Shown: one piece after another, positions 14,383 through 22,899 of the stretch
Layout: each line of letters starts with the position of its first letter
Numbering within the stretch: position 1 is the first letter of the stretch
Assembly: GCA_002299195.1 (NCBI GenBank)
Contig: DBOA01000115.1
Coordinates: forward strand, 1-32,373
Origin: Sphingomonadales bacterium UBA658
GTDB taxonomy: Bacteria > Pseudomonadota > Alphaproteobacteria > Sphingomonadales > Sphingomonadaceae
Direction: 5' to 3'
Length of the DNA: 32,373 nucleotides
The notes under the pieces: generated by a model
Database searches by the model: none
What the model was told of the DNA's origin: nothing
Seen by the model: the letters and a program-made list of their open reading frames with translations, nothing else
Program-made: the position numbers and the translations under genes

Positions 14383-15963
14383 TTACGCCGCCTCCGCCGC
14401 AAGCTTGGCTGCCTTGGCAACTGCATCTTCGATGCCGCCAACCATGTAGAAGGCTGCTTCTGGAAGATGGTCATATTCGCCATCGACGACTGCCTTGAAC
14501 GACTTAACCGTGTCTTCGACCTGAACGAACTTACCGGAAATGCCGGTGAAGACTTCAGCAACGTGGAAAGGCTGCGACAAGAAACGCTGGATCTTACGCG
14601 CGCGGGTAACAGTCAATTTGTCGTCTTCCGACAATTCGTCCATGCCCAAAATCGCGATGATGTCCTGAAGCGACTTGTATTTCTGCAGCGTTTCCTGAAC
14701 GCGGCGTGCCGTGTCATAATGCTCTTGGCCAACAACGGCTGGTGTCAAAACGCGGCTGACCGAGTCAAGCGGGTCAACGGCTGGGTAGATACCCAATTCG
14801 GAAATTGCACGGTTCAACGTGGTCGTTGCATCCAAGTGAGCGAACGACGTTGCTGGTGCAGGGTCGGTCAAGTCATCTGCAGGAACGTAAATGGCCTGAA
14901 CCGAGGTAATCGAACCCTTGGTTGTCGACGTAATACGCTCTTGTAACTGGCCCATGTCGGTTGCCAAAGTTGGCTGATAGCCCACTGCCGAAGGAATACG
15001 GCCAAGAAGTGCGGACACTTCGGAACCGGCTTGCGTGAAGCGGAAGATGTTGTCGACGAAGAACAGAACGTCCTGGCCTTCTTCATCGCGGAAATATTCC
15101 GCCATGGTCAGACCCGACAAAGCAACACGTGCACGCGCACCGGGAGGCTCGTTCATCTGGCCGAACACCAGCGCAACCTTCGAACCTTCTGGGGTTGGGT
15201 TGCCATCGGCGTCCTTGGCGATAACGCCTGCGTCGAGGAATTCATGGTACAGATCGTTACCTTCGCGGGTACGCTCACCCACGCCAGCAAACACCGAAAC
15301 GCCGCCATGGCCCTTTGCGATGTTGTTGATCAGTTCCTGAATAAGAACGGTCTTGCCAACGCCGGCACCGCCGAACAGACCAATCTTGCCGCCCTTTGCA
15401 TAAGGCGCCAGAAGGTCGATAACCTTAATACCGGTGACGAGAATTTCAGCTTCGGTCGACTGGTCGGTGAACAAAGGCGCTTCTGCGTGGATTGGGTTCG
15501 ACTTTGCAGCGCCAACTGGACCGCGCTCGTCGATTGGTTCACCGATAACGTTCATGATGCGGCCAAGGGTCATTGGGCCAACTGGAACCGAAATCTGCGC
15601 ACCGGTGTCACGCACGGGCTGACCGCGGGTCAAACCTTCGGTCGCGTCCATTGCGATCGTGCGAACGGTGTTTTCACCAAGATGCTGTGCAACTTCAAGG
15701 ACGAGGCGGTTGCCGTTATTGTCGGTTTCAAGTGCTGACAAAATGGCAGGCAGCTGGCCAGTGAAGGTTACGTCGACAACAGCGCCGATGACCTGCGAAA
15801 TGCGGCCCGTTGCACCGGCGACGTTAATCGCGGTTTGGCCAGCACCAGCCTTTGGAGCGGGAGCCTTGGTTGCAGCAGCTTTTTTCACAGGCGCTTTTTT
15901 AGCGGCTGCGGCGGGTGCTGCGGCCTTTTTTGGAGCGGCGGTCTTCTTCGGGGCGGTTGCCAT
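14383..15963 (-). CDS. atpD: F1 ATP synthase beta subunit with basic N-terminal extension
   Basis: Catalytic subunit of F1; synthesises ATP at the alpha/beta interface. The 526 aa protein has the P-loop GGAGVGKT (198-205), VFAGVGERTREGNDLYHE, the Walker B strand VLFFVDNIFRFTQAG and ALLGRIPSAVGYQPTL, all canonical. The normal core begins at about residue 50 (GRISQVIGAVVDV). The first 45 residues are an Ala/Lys/Pro-rich tail with ten lysines and no acidic residue, so the protein is about 50 aa longer than E. coli beta (460 aa). The frame and codon use run smoothly into the core and no start codon lies near residue 50, so I keep ATG 15963. A 61-nt gap separates it from atpG. Confidence 0.96.
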   Translation of the reverse strand: MATAPKKTAAPKKAAAPAAAAKKAPVKKAAATKAPAPKAGAGQTAINVAGATGRISQVIGAVVDVTFTGQLPAILSALETDNNGNRLVLEVAQHLGENTVRTIAMDATEGLTRGQPVRDTGAQISVPVGPMTLGRIMNVIGEPIDERGPVGAAKSNPIHAEAPLFTDQSTEAEILVTGIKVIDLLAPYAKGGKIGLFGGAGVGKTVLIQELINNIAKGHGGVSVFAGVGERTREGNDLYHEFLDAGVIAKDADGNPTPEGSKVALVFGQMNEPPGARARVALSGLTMAEYFRDEEGQDVLFFVDNIFRFTQAGSEVSALLGRIPSAVGYQPTLATDMGQLQERITSTTKGSITSVQAIYVPADDLTDPAPATSFAHLDATTTLNRAISELGIYPAVDPLDSVSRVLTPAVVGQEHYDTARRVQETLQKYKSLQDIIAILGMDELSEDDKLTVTRARKIQRFLSQPFHVAEVFTGISGKFVQVEDTVKSFKAVVDGEYDHLPEAAFYMVGGIEDAVAKAAKLAAEAA

Positions 15964-16024
15964 TTGCTTCTTCCTTGCCTTTGGATGTCGTTAAAGCGCT
16001 TCTGCGCCTGCGTTTACTCTGTTG

Positions 16025-16906
16025 CTACAGTGCTTCCGCACCAGCAATAATTTCGATAAGTTCAGTGGTAATCGCCGCCTGACGCGTGCGGTTATATTGA
16101 ATAGTCAGCTTGTTGATCATGTCGCCCGCATTGCGCGTTGCGTTGTCCATCGCGGTCATTTTCGAACCTTGCTCGGACGCAGCATTTTCGCGGTTGGCGC
16201 GAAGCAACTGAACCGCAACATTCCGCGGCAGCAAGTCAGCGAGGATTTCTTCCTCATCTGGCTCATATTCAACCGTTGCAGAAACGCCGACGGCATCACC
16301 TTCACCCGCGGTAACAGCGACGGGCATCAGCTGAATTTGCGTTGGCGTTTGCGTAAGGACGTTTTCGAACTTGCTGAAGAACAGATGCGCGACGTCAAAT
16401 TCGCTCGCTTCAAACCGTGCGGTCAGATCTTCGCCCCATGCTTGCACATCAGCGTAAGTGAGCTTGCCCAAATCGCCTGGTTCAATGCTGTGGATGATAT
16501 CGCCACGGAACGTCCGGCTGAGCTGATCGCGGCCTTTCTTTCCGATGGTATAGAATTTGACGGTCTTGCCTTCGGCCTTCAACGCCTCTGCCTGACGGCG
16601 GGCAAGACGGACGATATTGGTGTTGAATGCGCCGGCAAGGCCCTTGTCGCTGGTGGCGACAACGAACAGATGCACATCGCTGTTGCCTGAACCAGCAAGC
16701 AGCTTTGGCGATTGTGGACCGACCGTTACCTTCGACGCGATGCTTGATACGACCGCTTCCAGTCGTTCGGCATAGGGGCGTGATGCTTCTGCTGCTTCGG
16801 TTGCCCGACGCAGTTTCGCAGCAGCGACCATTTTCATCGCCTTGGTGATCTTCTGGGTCGACTTGACCGAGTTGATCCGCATTTTGAGGGCTTTTAAACT
16901 TGCCAT
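16025..16906 (-). CDS. atpG: F1 ATP synthase gamma subunit
   Basis: Rotor shaft of the F1 motor. The 293 aa protein has the diagnostic N-terminal helix MASLKALKMRINSVKSTQKI followed by TKAMKMVAAAKLRRA, the central LFVVATSDKGLAGAFNTN segment, and the C-terminal helix with MDNATRNAGDMINKLTIQYN and a TTELIEIIAGAEAL end. Length and motifs are normal. It is separated from atpA by 84 nt that contain a pair of inverted palindromic repeats, unusual inside this operon. Confidence 0.96.
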   Translation of the reverse strand: MASLKALKMRINSVKSTQKITKAMKMVAAAKLRRATEAAEASRPYAERLEAVVSSIASKVTVGPQSPKLLAGSGNSDVHLFVVATSDKGLAGAFNTNIVRLARRQAEALKAEGKTVKFYTIGKKGRDQLSRTFRGDIIHSIEPGDLGKLTYADVQAWGEDLTARFEASEFDVAHLFFSKFENVLTQTPTQIQLMPVAVTAGEGDAVGVSATVEYEPDEEEILADLLPRNVAVQLLRANRENAASEQGSKMTAMDNATRNAGDMINKLTIQYNRTRQAAITTELIEIIAGAEAL

Positions 16907-16920
16907 CTTGGTTCCCGTGT

Positions 16921-16983
16921 TCCCCGGCGCAGGCCGGGGTCCAGTTTATCGTTGTGGTCCGTGCCCCGGCCTTCGCCGGAGAT
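16921..16983. repeat. Inverted pair of REP-like palindromes inside the atp operon
   Basis: Two related palindromes stand head-to-head in the atpA-atpG gap. Left copy: CCCCGGC (16922-16928), loop GCAG, GCCGGGG (16933-16939), a perfect 7-bp stem. Right copy near 16963-16980: GCCCCGGC, loop CTTC, GCCGGAG-like; read on the other strand, it matches the left copy except for about two bases over 19. Such doublets of REP-like sequences resemble REPINs. No associated transposase gene is in the window. Confidence 0.7.
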
Positions 16984-16990
16984 CGGTGAA

Positions 16991-18520
16991 TTAAGCGAAA
17001 TTCTTCGTGAACTTTTCGAGAGCCGCCATCAGCGCCTTCTTGCTGTCGTCGCTGAAGTCGCGGCTGTCGCGAATGGTCTTCAGGATGCCAGCATGGTTGG
17101 CACGAAGGTCAGCCAACATTGCCTCTTCGTAGCGGGTCACGTCGGCGACTGGGATGCCGTCGAGATAACCATTTGTACCAGCGAAGATTGACGCGGTCTG
17201 CTCTTCGAAAGGCAGTGGCGAGAATTGCTTCTGCTTCAACAGCTCGGTCAGGCGCGCACCGCGGTTCAGCAGCTTTTGCGTCGACGCATCGAGATCCGAA
17301 CCGAACTGCGCGAACGCAGCCATTTCGCGATATTGTGCAAGCTCAAGCTTAATCGAACCCGATACCTTCTTCATCGCCTTTGTCTGTGCAGCCGAACCAA
17401 CGCGGCTAACCGACAGACCAACGTTAATCGCAGGGCGGATACCCTGGAAGAACAGGTCGGTTTCAAGGAAGATCTGACCGTCAGTGATCGAAATCACGTT
17501 GGTTGGAATGTACGCCGAAACGTCACCAGCCTGTGTTTCAATGATCGGCAATGCCGTCAACGAACCACCGCCATTGGCGTCTGACATCTTTGCAGCGCGC
17601 TCAAGCAAGCGGCTGTGGAGATAGAAAACGTCACCAGGATAGGCTTCACGGCCTGGAGGACGACGCAGAAGAAGCGACATCTGGCGATAGGCAACAGCCT
17701 GCTTCGACAAATCGTCATATACGATGACGGCGTGCATGCCGTTGTCGCGGAAGAATTCACCCATCGCAACGCCGGTGTAAGGCGCGAGGTACTGAAGCGG
17801 TGCAGGCTCCGAAGCGGTTGCAGCAACGACGATCGAATATTCCATCGCGCCTTGTTCTTCCAACGCGCGAACGATTTGCGCAACGGTCGAACGCTTCTGA
17901 CCAACGGCGACGTAGATGCAGTAAAGCTTCTTCGATTCGTCCGTGCCCTTGTTCACTTCCTTCTGGTTGATGAAAGTGTCGATGGCGACAGCGGTTTTAC
18001 CGGTCTGACGGTCACCAATGATCAATTCGCGCTGGCCACGACCAACAGGAACGAGGGCGTCGAGCGCCTTGAGGCCAGTCTGGACAGGTTCCGAAACCGA
18101 TTGGCGTGGGATGATGCCCGGCGCTTTGACTTCAACGCGGCTGCGCTGCGTGGTCTTGAGCGGGCCCTTGCCATCGATTGGGTTACCAAGGCCGTCAACA
18201 ACGCGGCCAAGCAATTCCTTGCCGACAGGAACGTCAACGATCGTGCCGGTACGCTTTACAACGTCACCTTCGCGAATTTCACTGTCGGTTCCGAAAATAA
18301 CGACACCGACATTGTCCGCTTCAAGGTTCAAGGCCATGCCCTGAATGCCGTTGGCGAATTCGACCATTTCACCAGCCTGCACATTGTCGAGGCCGTGAAT
18401 ACGGGCGATACCGTCACCAACTGACAGAACGCTACCGACTTCCGAAACCTGAGCTTCGGTGCCGAAATTGGCGATCTGGTCCTTAATGACCTTGGAAATT
18501 TCTGCGGCGCGGATATCCAT
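16991..18520 (-). CDS. atpA: F1 ATP synthase alpha subunit
   Basis: Non-catalytic nucleotide-binding subunit of F1. The 509 aa length is typical. Present are the N-terminal AAEISKVIKDQI, the crown domain IHGLDNVQAGEMVEF, the P-loop GDRQTGKT (169-176), IYVAVGQKRSTVAQIVR and the C-terminal LPFEEQTASIFAGTNGYLD. It lies 8 nt after atpH. ATG 18520 gives a standard N-terminus. Confidence 0.97.
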   Translation of the reverse strand: MDIRAAEISKVIKDQIANFGTEAQVSEVGSVLSVGDGIARIHGLDNVQAGEMVEFANGIQGMALNLEADNVGVVIFGTDSEIREGDVVKRTGTIVDVPVGKELLGRVVDGLGNPIDGKGPLKTTQRSRVEVKAPGIIPRQSVSEPVQTGLKALDALVPVGRGQRELIIGDRQTGKTAVAIDTFINQKEVNKGTDESKKLYCIYVAVGQKRSTVAQIVRALEEQGAMEYSIVVAATASEPAPLQYLAPYTGVAMGEFFRDNGMHAVIVYDDLSKQAVAYRQMSLLLRRPPGREAYPGDVFYLHSRLLERAAKMSDANGGGSLTALPIIETQAGDVSAYIPTNVISITDGQIFLETDLFFQGIRPAINVGLSVSRVGSAAQTKAMKKVSGSIKLELAQYREMAAFAQFGSDLDASTQKLLNRGARLTELLKQKQFSPLPFEEQTASIFAGTNGYLDGIPVADVTRYEEAMLADLRANHAGILKTIRDSRDFSDDSKKALMAALEKFTKNFA

Positions 18521-18528
18521 GTTGCTAC

Positions 18529-19095
18529 TTAGCCTTTCATCGCGTTAGCGAGGGTGTTCAAACGGGTTTTAATAGAAGTGTCGATCATCTGGCTGCCGAT
18601 GCGGACAGTCAGGCCACCCAAAATGGATGGATCGACTTTGGTCTGGATGGCAACGTCACTGCCGACGCGTGCCTTAAGATTTGCGGAGAGCGTCTTCATC
18701 TGCGCTGCGCTCAGGGCGTGCGCTGAAGTAACTTCGGCGGTAACTTCGCCGCGATGGGCTGCAGCAAGCGACGAAAATGCCCGCGCGACTGATGCAGTTT
18801 CGCTGAGCCGGCGATTGTCGGCCAGCACGCCCAAGGTCTTGGTCGTCAAAACATCCAACTTCATTGCCTTGGCAACAGCAGCGATCGCTTTTTTAGCATC
18901 AGTCCGTGTCAACACGGGGTTGGTGGTCAGTGACTTAAGGTCTGCCGATTCGTTCACGGCTTTTGCGACCGACGTAAGGCTTTTTTCAACGGCGTTTATG
19001 GAGTTGGCGTCACGTGCCAACTCGAACAATGCCGTCGCGTAACGGCCAGATAGACTGGCTTGTATATTAGCGCTTGTGCCGCCGGAATTATCCAC
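18529..19095 (-). CDS. atpH: F1 ATP synthase delta subunit
   Basis: Peripheral-stalk connector joining F1 to the b subunits. The 188 aa protein begins with GRYATALFELARDANSI (18-34) and ends with the LGGLTVRIGSQMIDTSIKTRL motif diagnostic of OSCP/delta. The start is GTG at 19095, with AAGGA 9 nt upstream, which settles it. As in many alphaproteobacteria, the operon holds only F1 genes (atpHAGDC); the F0 genes atpB, atpE and atpF are not in the window. Confidence 0.95.
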   Translation of the reverse strand: MDNSGGTSANIQASLSGRYATALFELARDANSINAVEKSLTSVAKAVNESADLKSLTTNPVLTRTDAKKAIAAVAKAMKLDVLTTKTLGVLADNRRLSETASVARAFSSLAAAHRGEVTAEVTSAHALSAAQMKTLSANLKARVGSDVAIQTKVDPSILGGLTVRIGSQMIDTSIKTRLNTLANAMKG

Positions 19096-19150
19096 GCGTT
19101 GAAGTCCTTAAATGTACAACTGATGTATTTGCTGAACCAGCCGAAAGGTT

Positions 19151-19186
19151 GCCCTGTCTCTAGCGTCGCCGCGCGCCTAGCAGGGC
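19151..19186 (-). promoter_or_regulatory. Leader hairpin upstream of atpH
   Basis: Read on the minus strand, GCCCTG-CTAG (19186-19177) can pair with CTAG-AGA-CAGGGC (19163-19151), a 10-bp stem with a 3-nt bulge and a GC-rich loop. It lies about 55 nt before the atpH start, in the likely 5' leader of the ATP synthase mRNA. It may stabilise the transcript or tune translation; this is inference from sequence only. Confidence 0.35.
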
Positions 19187-19317
19187 TTTTGCTGCGATGC
19201 AAGATTGGGAATTAAGTTCATTGCATACTGTTGCGGCCACAAACTTGTTCTGGTGGTGCAAACGGGCGTTGCACGGCAATCGAAAACACGTGAAATGCGG
19301 GATCAGAGGAGACGCAA

Positions 19318-19995
19318 ATGGGCGAAATGATTCGGATGACAATGTCGGACGGCGCGGAAATTGCCGTCTACCATGCCTTGCCAGATGGTGCGCGGCGTGG
19401 TGGCCTTGTGCTGGTGCAAGAAATCTTTGGCGTGACGGACCATATTCGCGAGCTGTGCGACGAATATGCCGCAGATGGGTATGAAGTGTTGTCACCTGCG
19501 ATTTTTGATCGCGAGCATCCCGGTTTTGAGGCGGACTATACCGGACCCGATTATAACCGCGCCGTGGAGCTGGCGCGCGATCTTCATCCCTTTGTACAGT
19601 CGCTGGATGACGCGCAGGTTTGCATTGATGCGTTGAAGGACAAAGGCCCCGTTTTCATAACGGGCTATTGCTATGGTGGCTCAGTAGCTTGGGCCGTCGC
19701 GGGTATCAGCGATGATCTTGCTGCCGCCAGTTGCTATTATGGCAGTCTCGTGCCGACATTATATGCCGATAAGACTCCCAAATGCGCCACAATCGCGCAT
19801 TTCGGCAGATATGACCACGGCATCCCGATGGAGGGTGTGGAGGCACTTATCGACAAGGCGCACCCCACCGCGCAAATATTTGTGTACGACGCCAATCATG
19901 GGTTCAATTCGGACCGGCGGAAAGACTATCATGAAGAAAGCGCCGATCTGGCGCGGGCGCGGACCCTGGCGTTGTTCCGCGCATGTGGCGGCTAG
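19318..19995 (+). CDS. Dienelactone hydrolase family protein
   Basis: A 225 aa alpha/beta hydrolase of the dienelactone hydrolase family, cytoplasmic, with no signal peptide. The catalytic triad is visible as C118 (GYCYGGS), D166 (GRYDHGIP) and H194 (ANHGFN). E35 in VQEIFG matches the Glu that positions the nucleophilic cysteine. Length is close to the classic carboxymethylenebutenolidase (about 236 aa). ATG 19318 has GAGGAG 7 nt upstream. No aromatic-degradation genes lie nearby, so the substrate is unknown and a general hydrolase role is as likely as ring-cleavage metabolism. Confidence 0.92.
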   Translation: MGEMIRMTMSDGAEIAVYHALPDGARRGGLVLVQEIFGVTDHIRELCDEYAADGYEVLSPAIFDREHPGFEADYTGPDYNRAVELARDLHPFVQSLDDAQVCIDALKDKGPVFITGYCYGGSVAWAVAGISDDLAAASCYYGSLVPTLYADKTPKCATIAHFGRYDHGIPMEGVEALIDKAHPTAQIFVYDANHGFNSDRRKDYHEESADLARARTLALFRACGG

Positions 19996-20021
19996 ACTGG
20001 ATCGAAAAGGGACATTTGGGT

Positions 20022-20555
20022 ATGACGCCAAGCGCGTGGAAAAATGGCGGGGCAGGGGTAACAATCCGTTGGGCGGTGGTTGATACCGCGCTGGGCAAAA
20101 TGCTGCTTGCCGCGACCGATAAAGGCATCTGCCGTCTGTCATTCGATGAAGATGAAGCCGCGCTGCAACACCGGTTCCCCAAAGCCGATATCGTTGCCGG
20201 GGGCAGTGCGCTCGAGCATCTGGAAACGGGCGCCATTGCGGCCGTTGAGAACCCTGCACACATGCCGGACTTGCCACTGGATGTGGGTGGCACGGCATTT
20301 CAACAGGCTGTCTGGAACGAGCTGAAGCGCATTCCGGCCGGTGAAACACGGACATATACAGATATCGCCGCTGCGGTGGGCAGCCCCAATGCCGTGCGTG
20401 CGGCGGGAAGTGCCAATGGCGCGAATAACGTCGCTGTCCTCATCCCCTGCCACCGGGTTATCCGCAGCGACGGTTCTCTTGGCGGCTTTGCATATGGCCT
20501 TGAACGAAAACAGGCCTTGCTGGACAAGGAACGCGCACAAGGACGATTATTGTGA
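20022..20555 (+). CDS. ogt: Methylated-DNA--[protein]-cysteine S-methyltransferase
   Basis: Suicide DNA repair protein that moves the alkyl group from O6-alkylguanine to its own cysteine. The 177 aa protein has the active site IPCHRV with C143, the Arg finger in NAVRAAGSAN (R125) and GTAFQQAVWNELKRIP at the start of the DNA-binding domain. The pattern is closer to the C-terminal half of Ada than to E. coli Ogt, but no Ada N-terminal or AraC-type domain is fused. ATG 20022 follows AAAAGGGA; earlier in-frame starts lie inside the upstream hydrolase gene. The 26-nt gap suggests co-transcription with that gene. Confidence 0.92.
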   Translation: MTPSAWKNGGAGVTIRWAVVDTALGKMLLAATDKGICRLSFDEDEAALQHRFPKADIVAGGSALEHLETGAIAAVENPAHMPDLPLDVGGTAFQQAVWNELKRIPAGETRTYTDIAAAVGSPNAVRAAGSANGANNVAVLIPCHRVIRSDGSLGGFAYGLERKQALLDKERAQGRLL

Positions 20556-20586
20556 CGCTCGAAAAGTCGCTGAACAAGCTGTTCGC

Positions 20587-21327
20587 TTAAGGGTAGATTG
20601 CCCGCACAAAATACAAGCCCTCGGGCGGCGCATTTTCCGCCAAGGCGGAGCGGTCCGCCGCATCAAGCGCAGCCTGTAAATCGTCGGCGGTCCAGCGGCC
20701 AAGCCCCACGGCAACAAGGCAACCCACCATCGACCGCACCTGGTGATGCAGGAATGACAAGGCCGCAGCCTCGACGATCACATGCTGCCCTTCGCGGCGG
20801 ACGTTCAACCGTTCGAGCGACTTGACCGGGCTTGCCGATTGGCATGCCGTCGACCGGAAGGTCGTGAAATCATGCACGCCTACCAAAATTTGCGCCGCTG
20901 CGTGCATTGCGTCGGCATCAAGGTGCGGACCAACGCGCCACACGCGGCCCTTTTCAAGTGTGAGCGAGGCGCGGCGATTGAGGATGCGATATTGGTAGGA
21001 CCGGCCAATGCAGCTGAAACGCGCGTGCCAGTCATCGGCGACTTCCTCGCAATGCAATATCGCGATGGGGTGCGGCCGCAAATGGGCGTTGATGGCTTCC
21101 ATTAATCGGAACGCTGAAAGCCCTTTTTCGACATCGACATGCGCGCGCATGCCCAATGCGTGGACGCCGGCATCAGTGCGGCCTGCGCTGTAGACCAATG
21201 TCTTTTCGCCAGTTGTTTTGAATATGGCCTCTTCGATGGCGCCTTGAACCGAAGGGCCATGGTCTTGCCATTGCCAGCCCATATAGGGGCCGCCGTCAAA
21301 TTCGATGGTGAGGGCAAAACGGGTCAT
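20587..21327 (-). CDS. truA: tRNA pseudouridine(38-40) synthase TruA
   Basis: Forms pseudouridine at positions 38-40 of the tRNA anticodon arm. The 246 aa protein has the catalytic Asp D52 in AGRTDAGVHALG, the N-terminal FALTIEFDGGPYMGWQWQ and the C-terminal FLHHQVRSMVG motif. ATG 21327 overlaps the fmt stop as ATGA, so translation is probably coupled. It is convergent with the ogt gene. Confidence 0.96.
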   Translation of the reverse strand: MTRFALTIEFDGGPYMGWQWQDHGPSVQGAIEEAIFKTTGEKTLVYSAGRTDAGVHALGMRAHVDVEKGLSAFRLMEAINAHLRPHPIAILHCEEVADDWHARFSCIGRSYQYRILNRRASLTLEKGRVWRVGPHLDADAMHAAAQILVGVHDFTTFRSTACQSASPVKSLERLNVRREGQHVIVEAAALSFLHHQVRSMVGCLVAVGLGRWTADDLQAALDAADRSALAENAPPEGLYFVRAIYP

Positions 21328-22229
21328 TGCAGAATTGTGCCCGCCGGGATTGCCTTGCCACGCAGCAAGTCTGCGGTCGGCATGGCCGGTTTGCCTGCGC
21401 GCTGGATGATTGTGGGGCGGATCGCATCAACACCGCATGCGATGGTCAGCCGGTCGTCCGAAATTGTGCCGGCGGTGCTGCTTCCGGCAACGATGTCGGC
21501 GGCAAGCACACGATATCGCTCGCCCTCAAATTCGAACCATGCACCCGGCGCGGGGTTGAATGCGCGTATCTGTCGTTCGACCACTTCGGCGGACATTGAA
21601 AAATCCAATTTGGTTTCTGCCTTGTCGATTTTGGCGGCATAGGTCACGCCATCATCCGGTTGCGGCACGCAAGGATGGGCATTGAGGTCCGATAATACCC
21701 GCACCATCAATTCTGCGCCAAGCTCGGCCAACTCGCTGGTCAGGATGCCCGTGGTCTTGTGCCCGATTTCGATTTCCGTCGTCGCACGTACTGGGCCGGT
21801 ATCGAGGCCTGCCTCCATTTGCATGACCATGACGCCTGTTGTGGCGTCGCCTGCCAGAATAGCCCGTTGAACCGGCGCCGCACCGCGCCAGCGCGGCAGC
21901 AGCGAACCGTGAATATTCAGGCAACCATGCCGTGGCGCGTCCAAGATCGATTTGGGCAGGATAAGGCCATATGCCGCGACAATTGCGGCGTCGAGGTCAA
22001 GCGCTGCAAATTCGGCTGCTGCATCGTCCTGTCGCAGCGACAGCGGCGCGCGTACAAGCAAACCCAGTTCTTCGGCACGCTGTTGCACCGCGGACGGCGT
22101 AAGCTTTTTACCGCGGTTCGCGGGGCGGGGTGGCTGCGAATATACGGCAACCACATCATGCCCAGCGGCAACCAGCGCGTCGAGCGCGGGCACGGCAAAT
22201 TCGGGTGTTCCCATGAAGGCAAGACGCAT
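21324..22229 (-). CDS. fmt: Methionyl-tRNA formyltransferase
   Basis: Formylates Met-tRNA(fMet) for translation start, using 10-formyl-tetrahydrofolate. The 301 aa protein has the catalytic triad residues N105, H107 and D143, in CLNIHGSLLPRWRGAAPVQR and MEAGLDTGP. N-terminal MRLAFMGTPEFAVP is the classic start. ATG 22229 follows AAGGAAAA; the open frame further upstream (to 22424) runs antiparallel to recR. The usual partner def lies close by but on the other strand, beyond recR. Confidence 0.96.
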   Translation of the reverse strand: MRLAFMGTPEFAVPALDALVAAGHDVVAVYSQPPRPANRGKKLTPSAVQQRAEELGLLVRAPLSLRQDDAAAEFAALDLDAAIVAAYGLILPKSILDAPRHGCLNIHGSLLPRWRGAAPVQRAILAGDATTGVMVMQMEAGLDTGPVRATTEIEIGHKTTGILTSELAELGAELMVRVLSDLNAHPCVPQPDDGVTYAAKIDKAETKLDFSMSAEVVERQIRAFNPAPGAWFEFEGERYRVLAADIVAGSSTAGTISDDRLTIACGVDAIRPTIIQRAGKPAMPTADLLRGKAIPAGTILQ

Positions 22230-22271
22230 CGTCACTTTTCCTTTGTTCGAAAGCCCCCTAAGACCCGCAGC

Positions 22272-22868
22272 ATGGCATCGCAAGAAATAGACGCATTGGC
22301 ACAGGCATTGTCGAAATTGCCCGGACTTGGCCCCCGCTCGGCACGGCGGGTTGTGCTGCACCTTATGAAAAAGCGTGAAAGCGTTTTGATGCCACTTTTG
22401 CGCGCGTTGGAGCAGGTCGAACAACGGCTGGTCGTCTGCAGCACATGCGGGAATATCGATACCGGCAACCCCTGCGGCATTTGCGTTGATCCGCGCCGCG
22501 ATATCCGTTCCATTTGCGTTGTTGAGGACGTATCCGATTTGTGGGCGCTGGATCGTTCGCGGCTATTTCCGGGAAAATATCATGTGCTGGGTGGCCGGTT
22601 ATCTGCATTGGATGGCGTTCGGCCGGAGGATTTGAACATCGAAGGCTTGGTCACCCGCGTTGCTGCGGGCGGCGTCGACGAAGTCGTGCTGGCCATGAAC
22701 GCCACGCTGGAGGGGCAGACAACCGCGCATTATCTCGCTGAACGGCTTGAGCAATTTCCGATACGTTTGACCCAGTTGGCGCATGGCGTGCCTGTGGGCG
22801 GTGAGCTTGATTATCTGGACGATGGCACTTTGGCGCAAGCATTGCGCGCCAGACGTCCAGTCGGTTGA
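22272..22868 (+). CDS. recR: Recombination mediator protein RecR
   Basis: Works with RecO (and RecF) to load RecA on gapped DNA. The 198 aa protein has a helix-hairpin-helix (LSKLPGLGPRSARR, 13-26) and the zinc finger C56-x2-C59 ... C68-x2-C71. The Toprim domain follows, starting at about residue 80 (ICVVEDVSDLWALD, then GLVTRV and EVVLAMNAT). ATG 22272 gives the standard length; the longer open frame upstream overlaps fmt. The divergent fmt and recR starts are 42 nt apart. dnaX, a frequent neighbour of recR, is not here. Confidence 0.96.
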   Translation: MASQEIDALAQALSKLPGLGPRSARRVVLHLMKKRESVLMPLLRALEQVEQRLVVCSTCGNIDTGNPCGICVDPRRDIRSICVVEDVSDLWALDRSRLFPGKYHVLGGRLSALDGVRPEDLNIEGLVTRVAAGGVDEVVLAMNATLEGQTTAHYLAERLEQFPIRLTQLAHGVPVGGELDYLDDGTLAQALRARRPVG

Positions 22869-22899
22869 TTTATCGTACGACCGTCCCTATTTGCGACCC

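Noticed and set aside
15031..15738. 235-residue open frame opposite atpD
   Set aside because: It is antisense to a highly conserved beta subunit; high-GC codon use creates long shadow frames here and throughout the window.
16921..16983. Intrinsic terminator inside the atp operon
   Set aside because: The GC-rich palindromes lack a T-run on either strand and occur as an inverted pair, which fits a REP-like repeat better.
20552..20590. Twelve-codon frame (GTG overlapping the ogt stop, ending TAA)
   Set aside because: It has a tidy GTGA overlap but is too short, has no recognisable sequence and overlaps the truA 3' end; probably chance.
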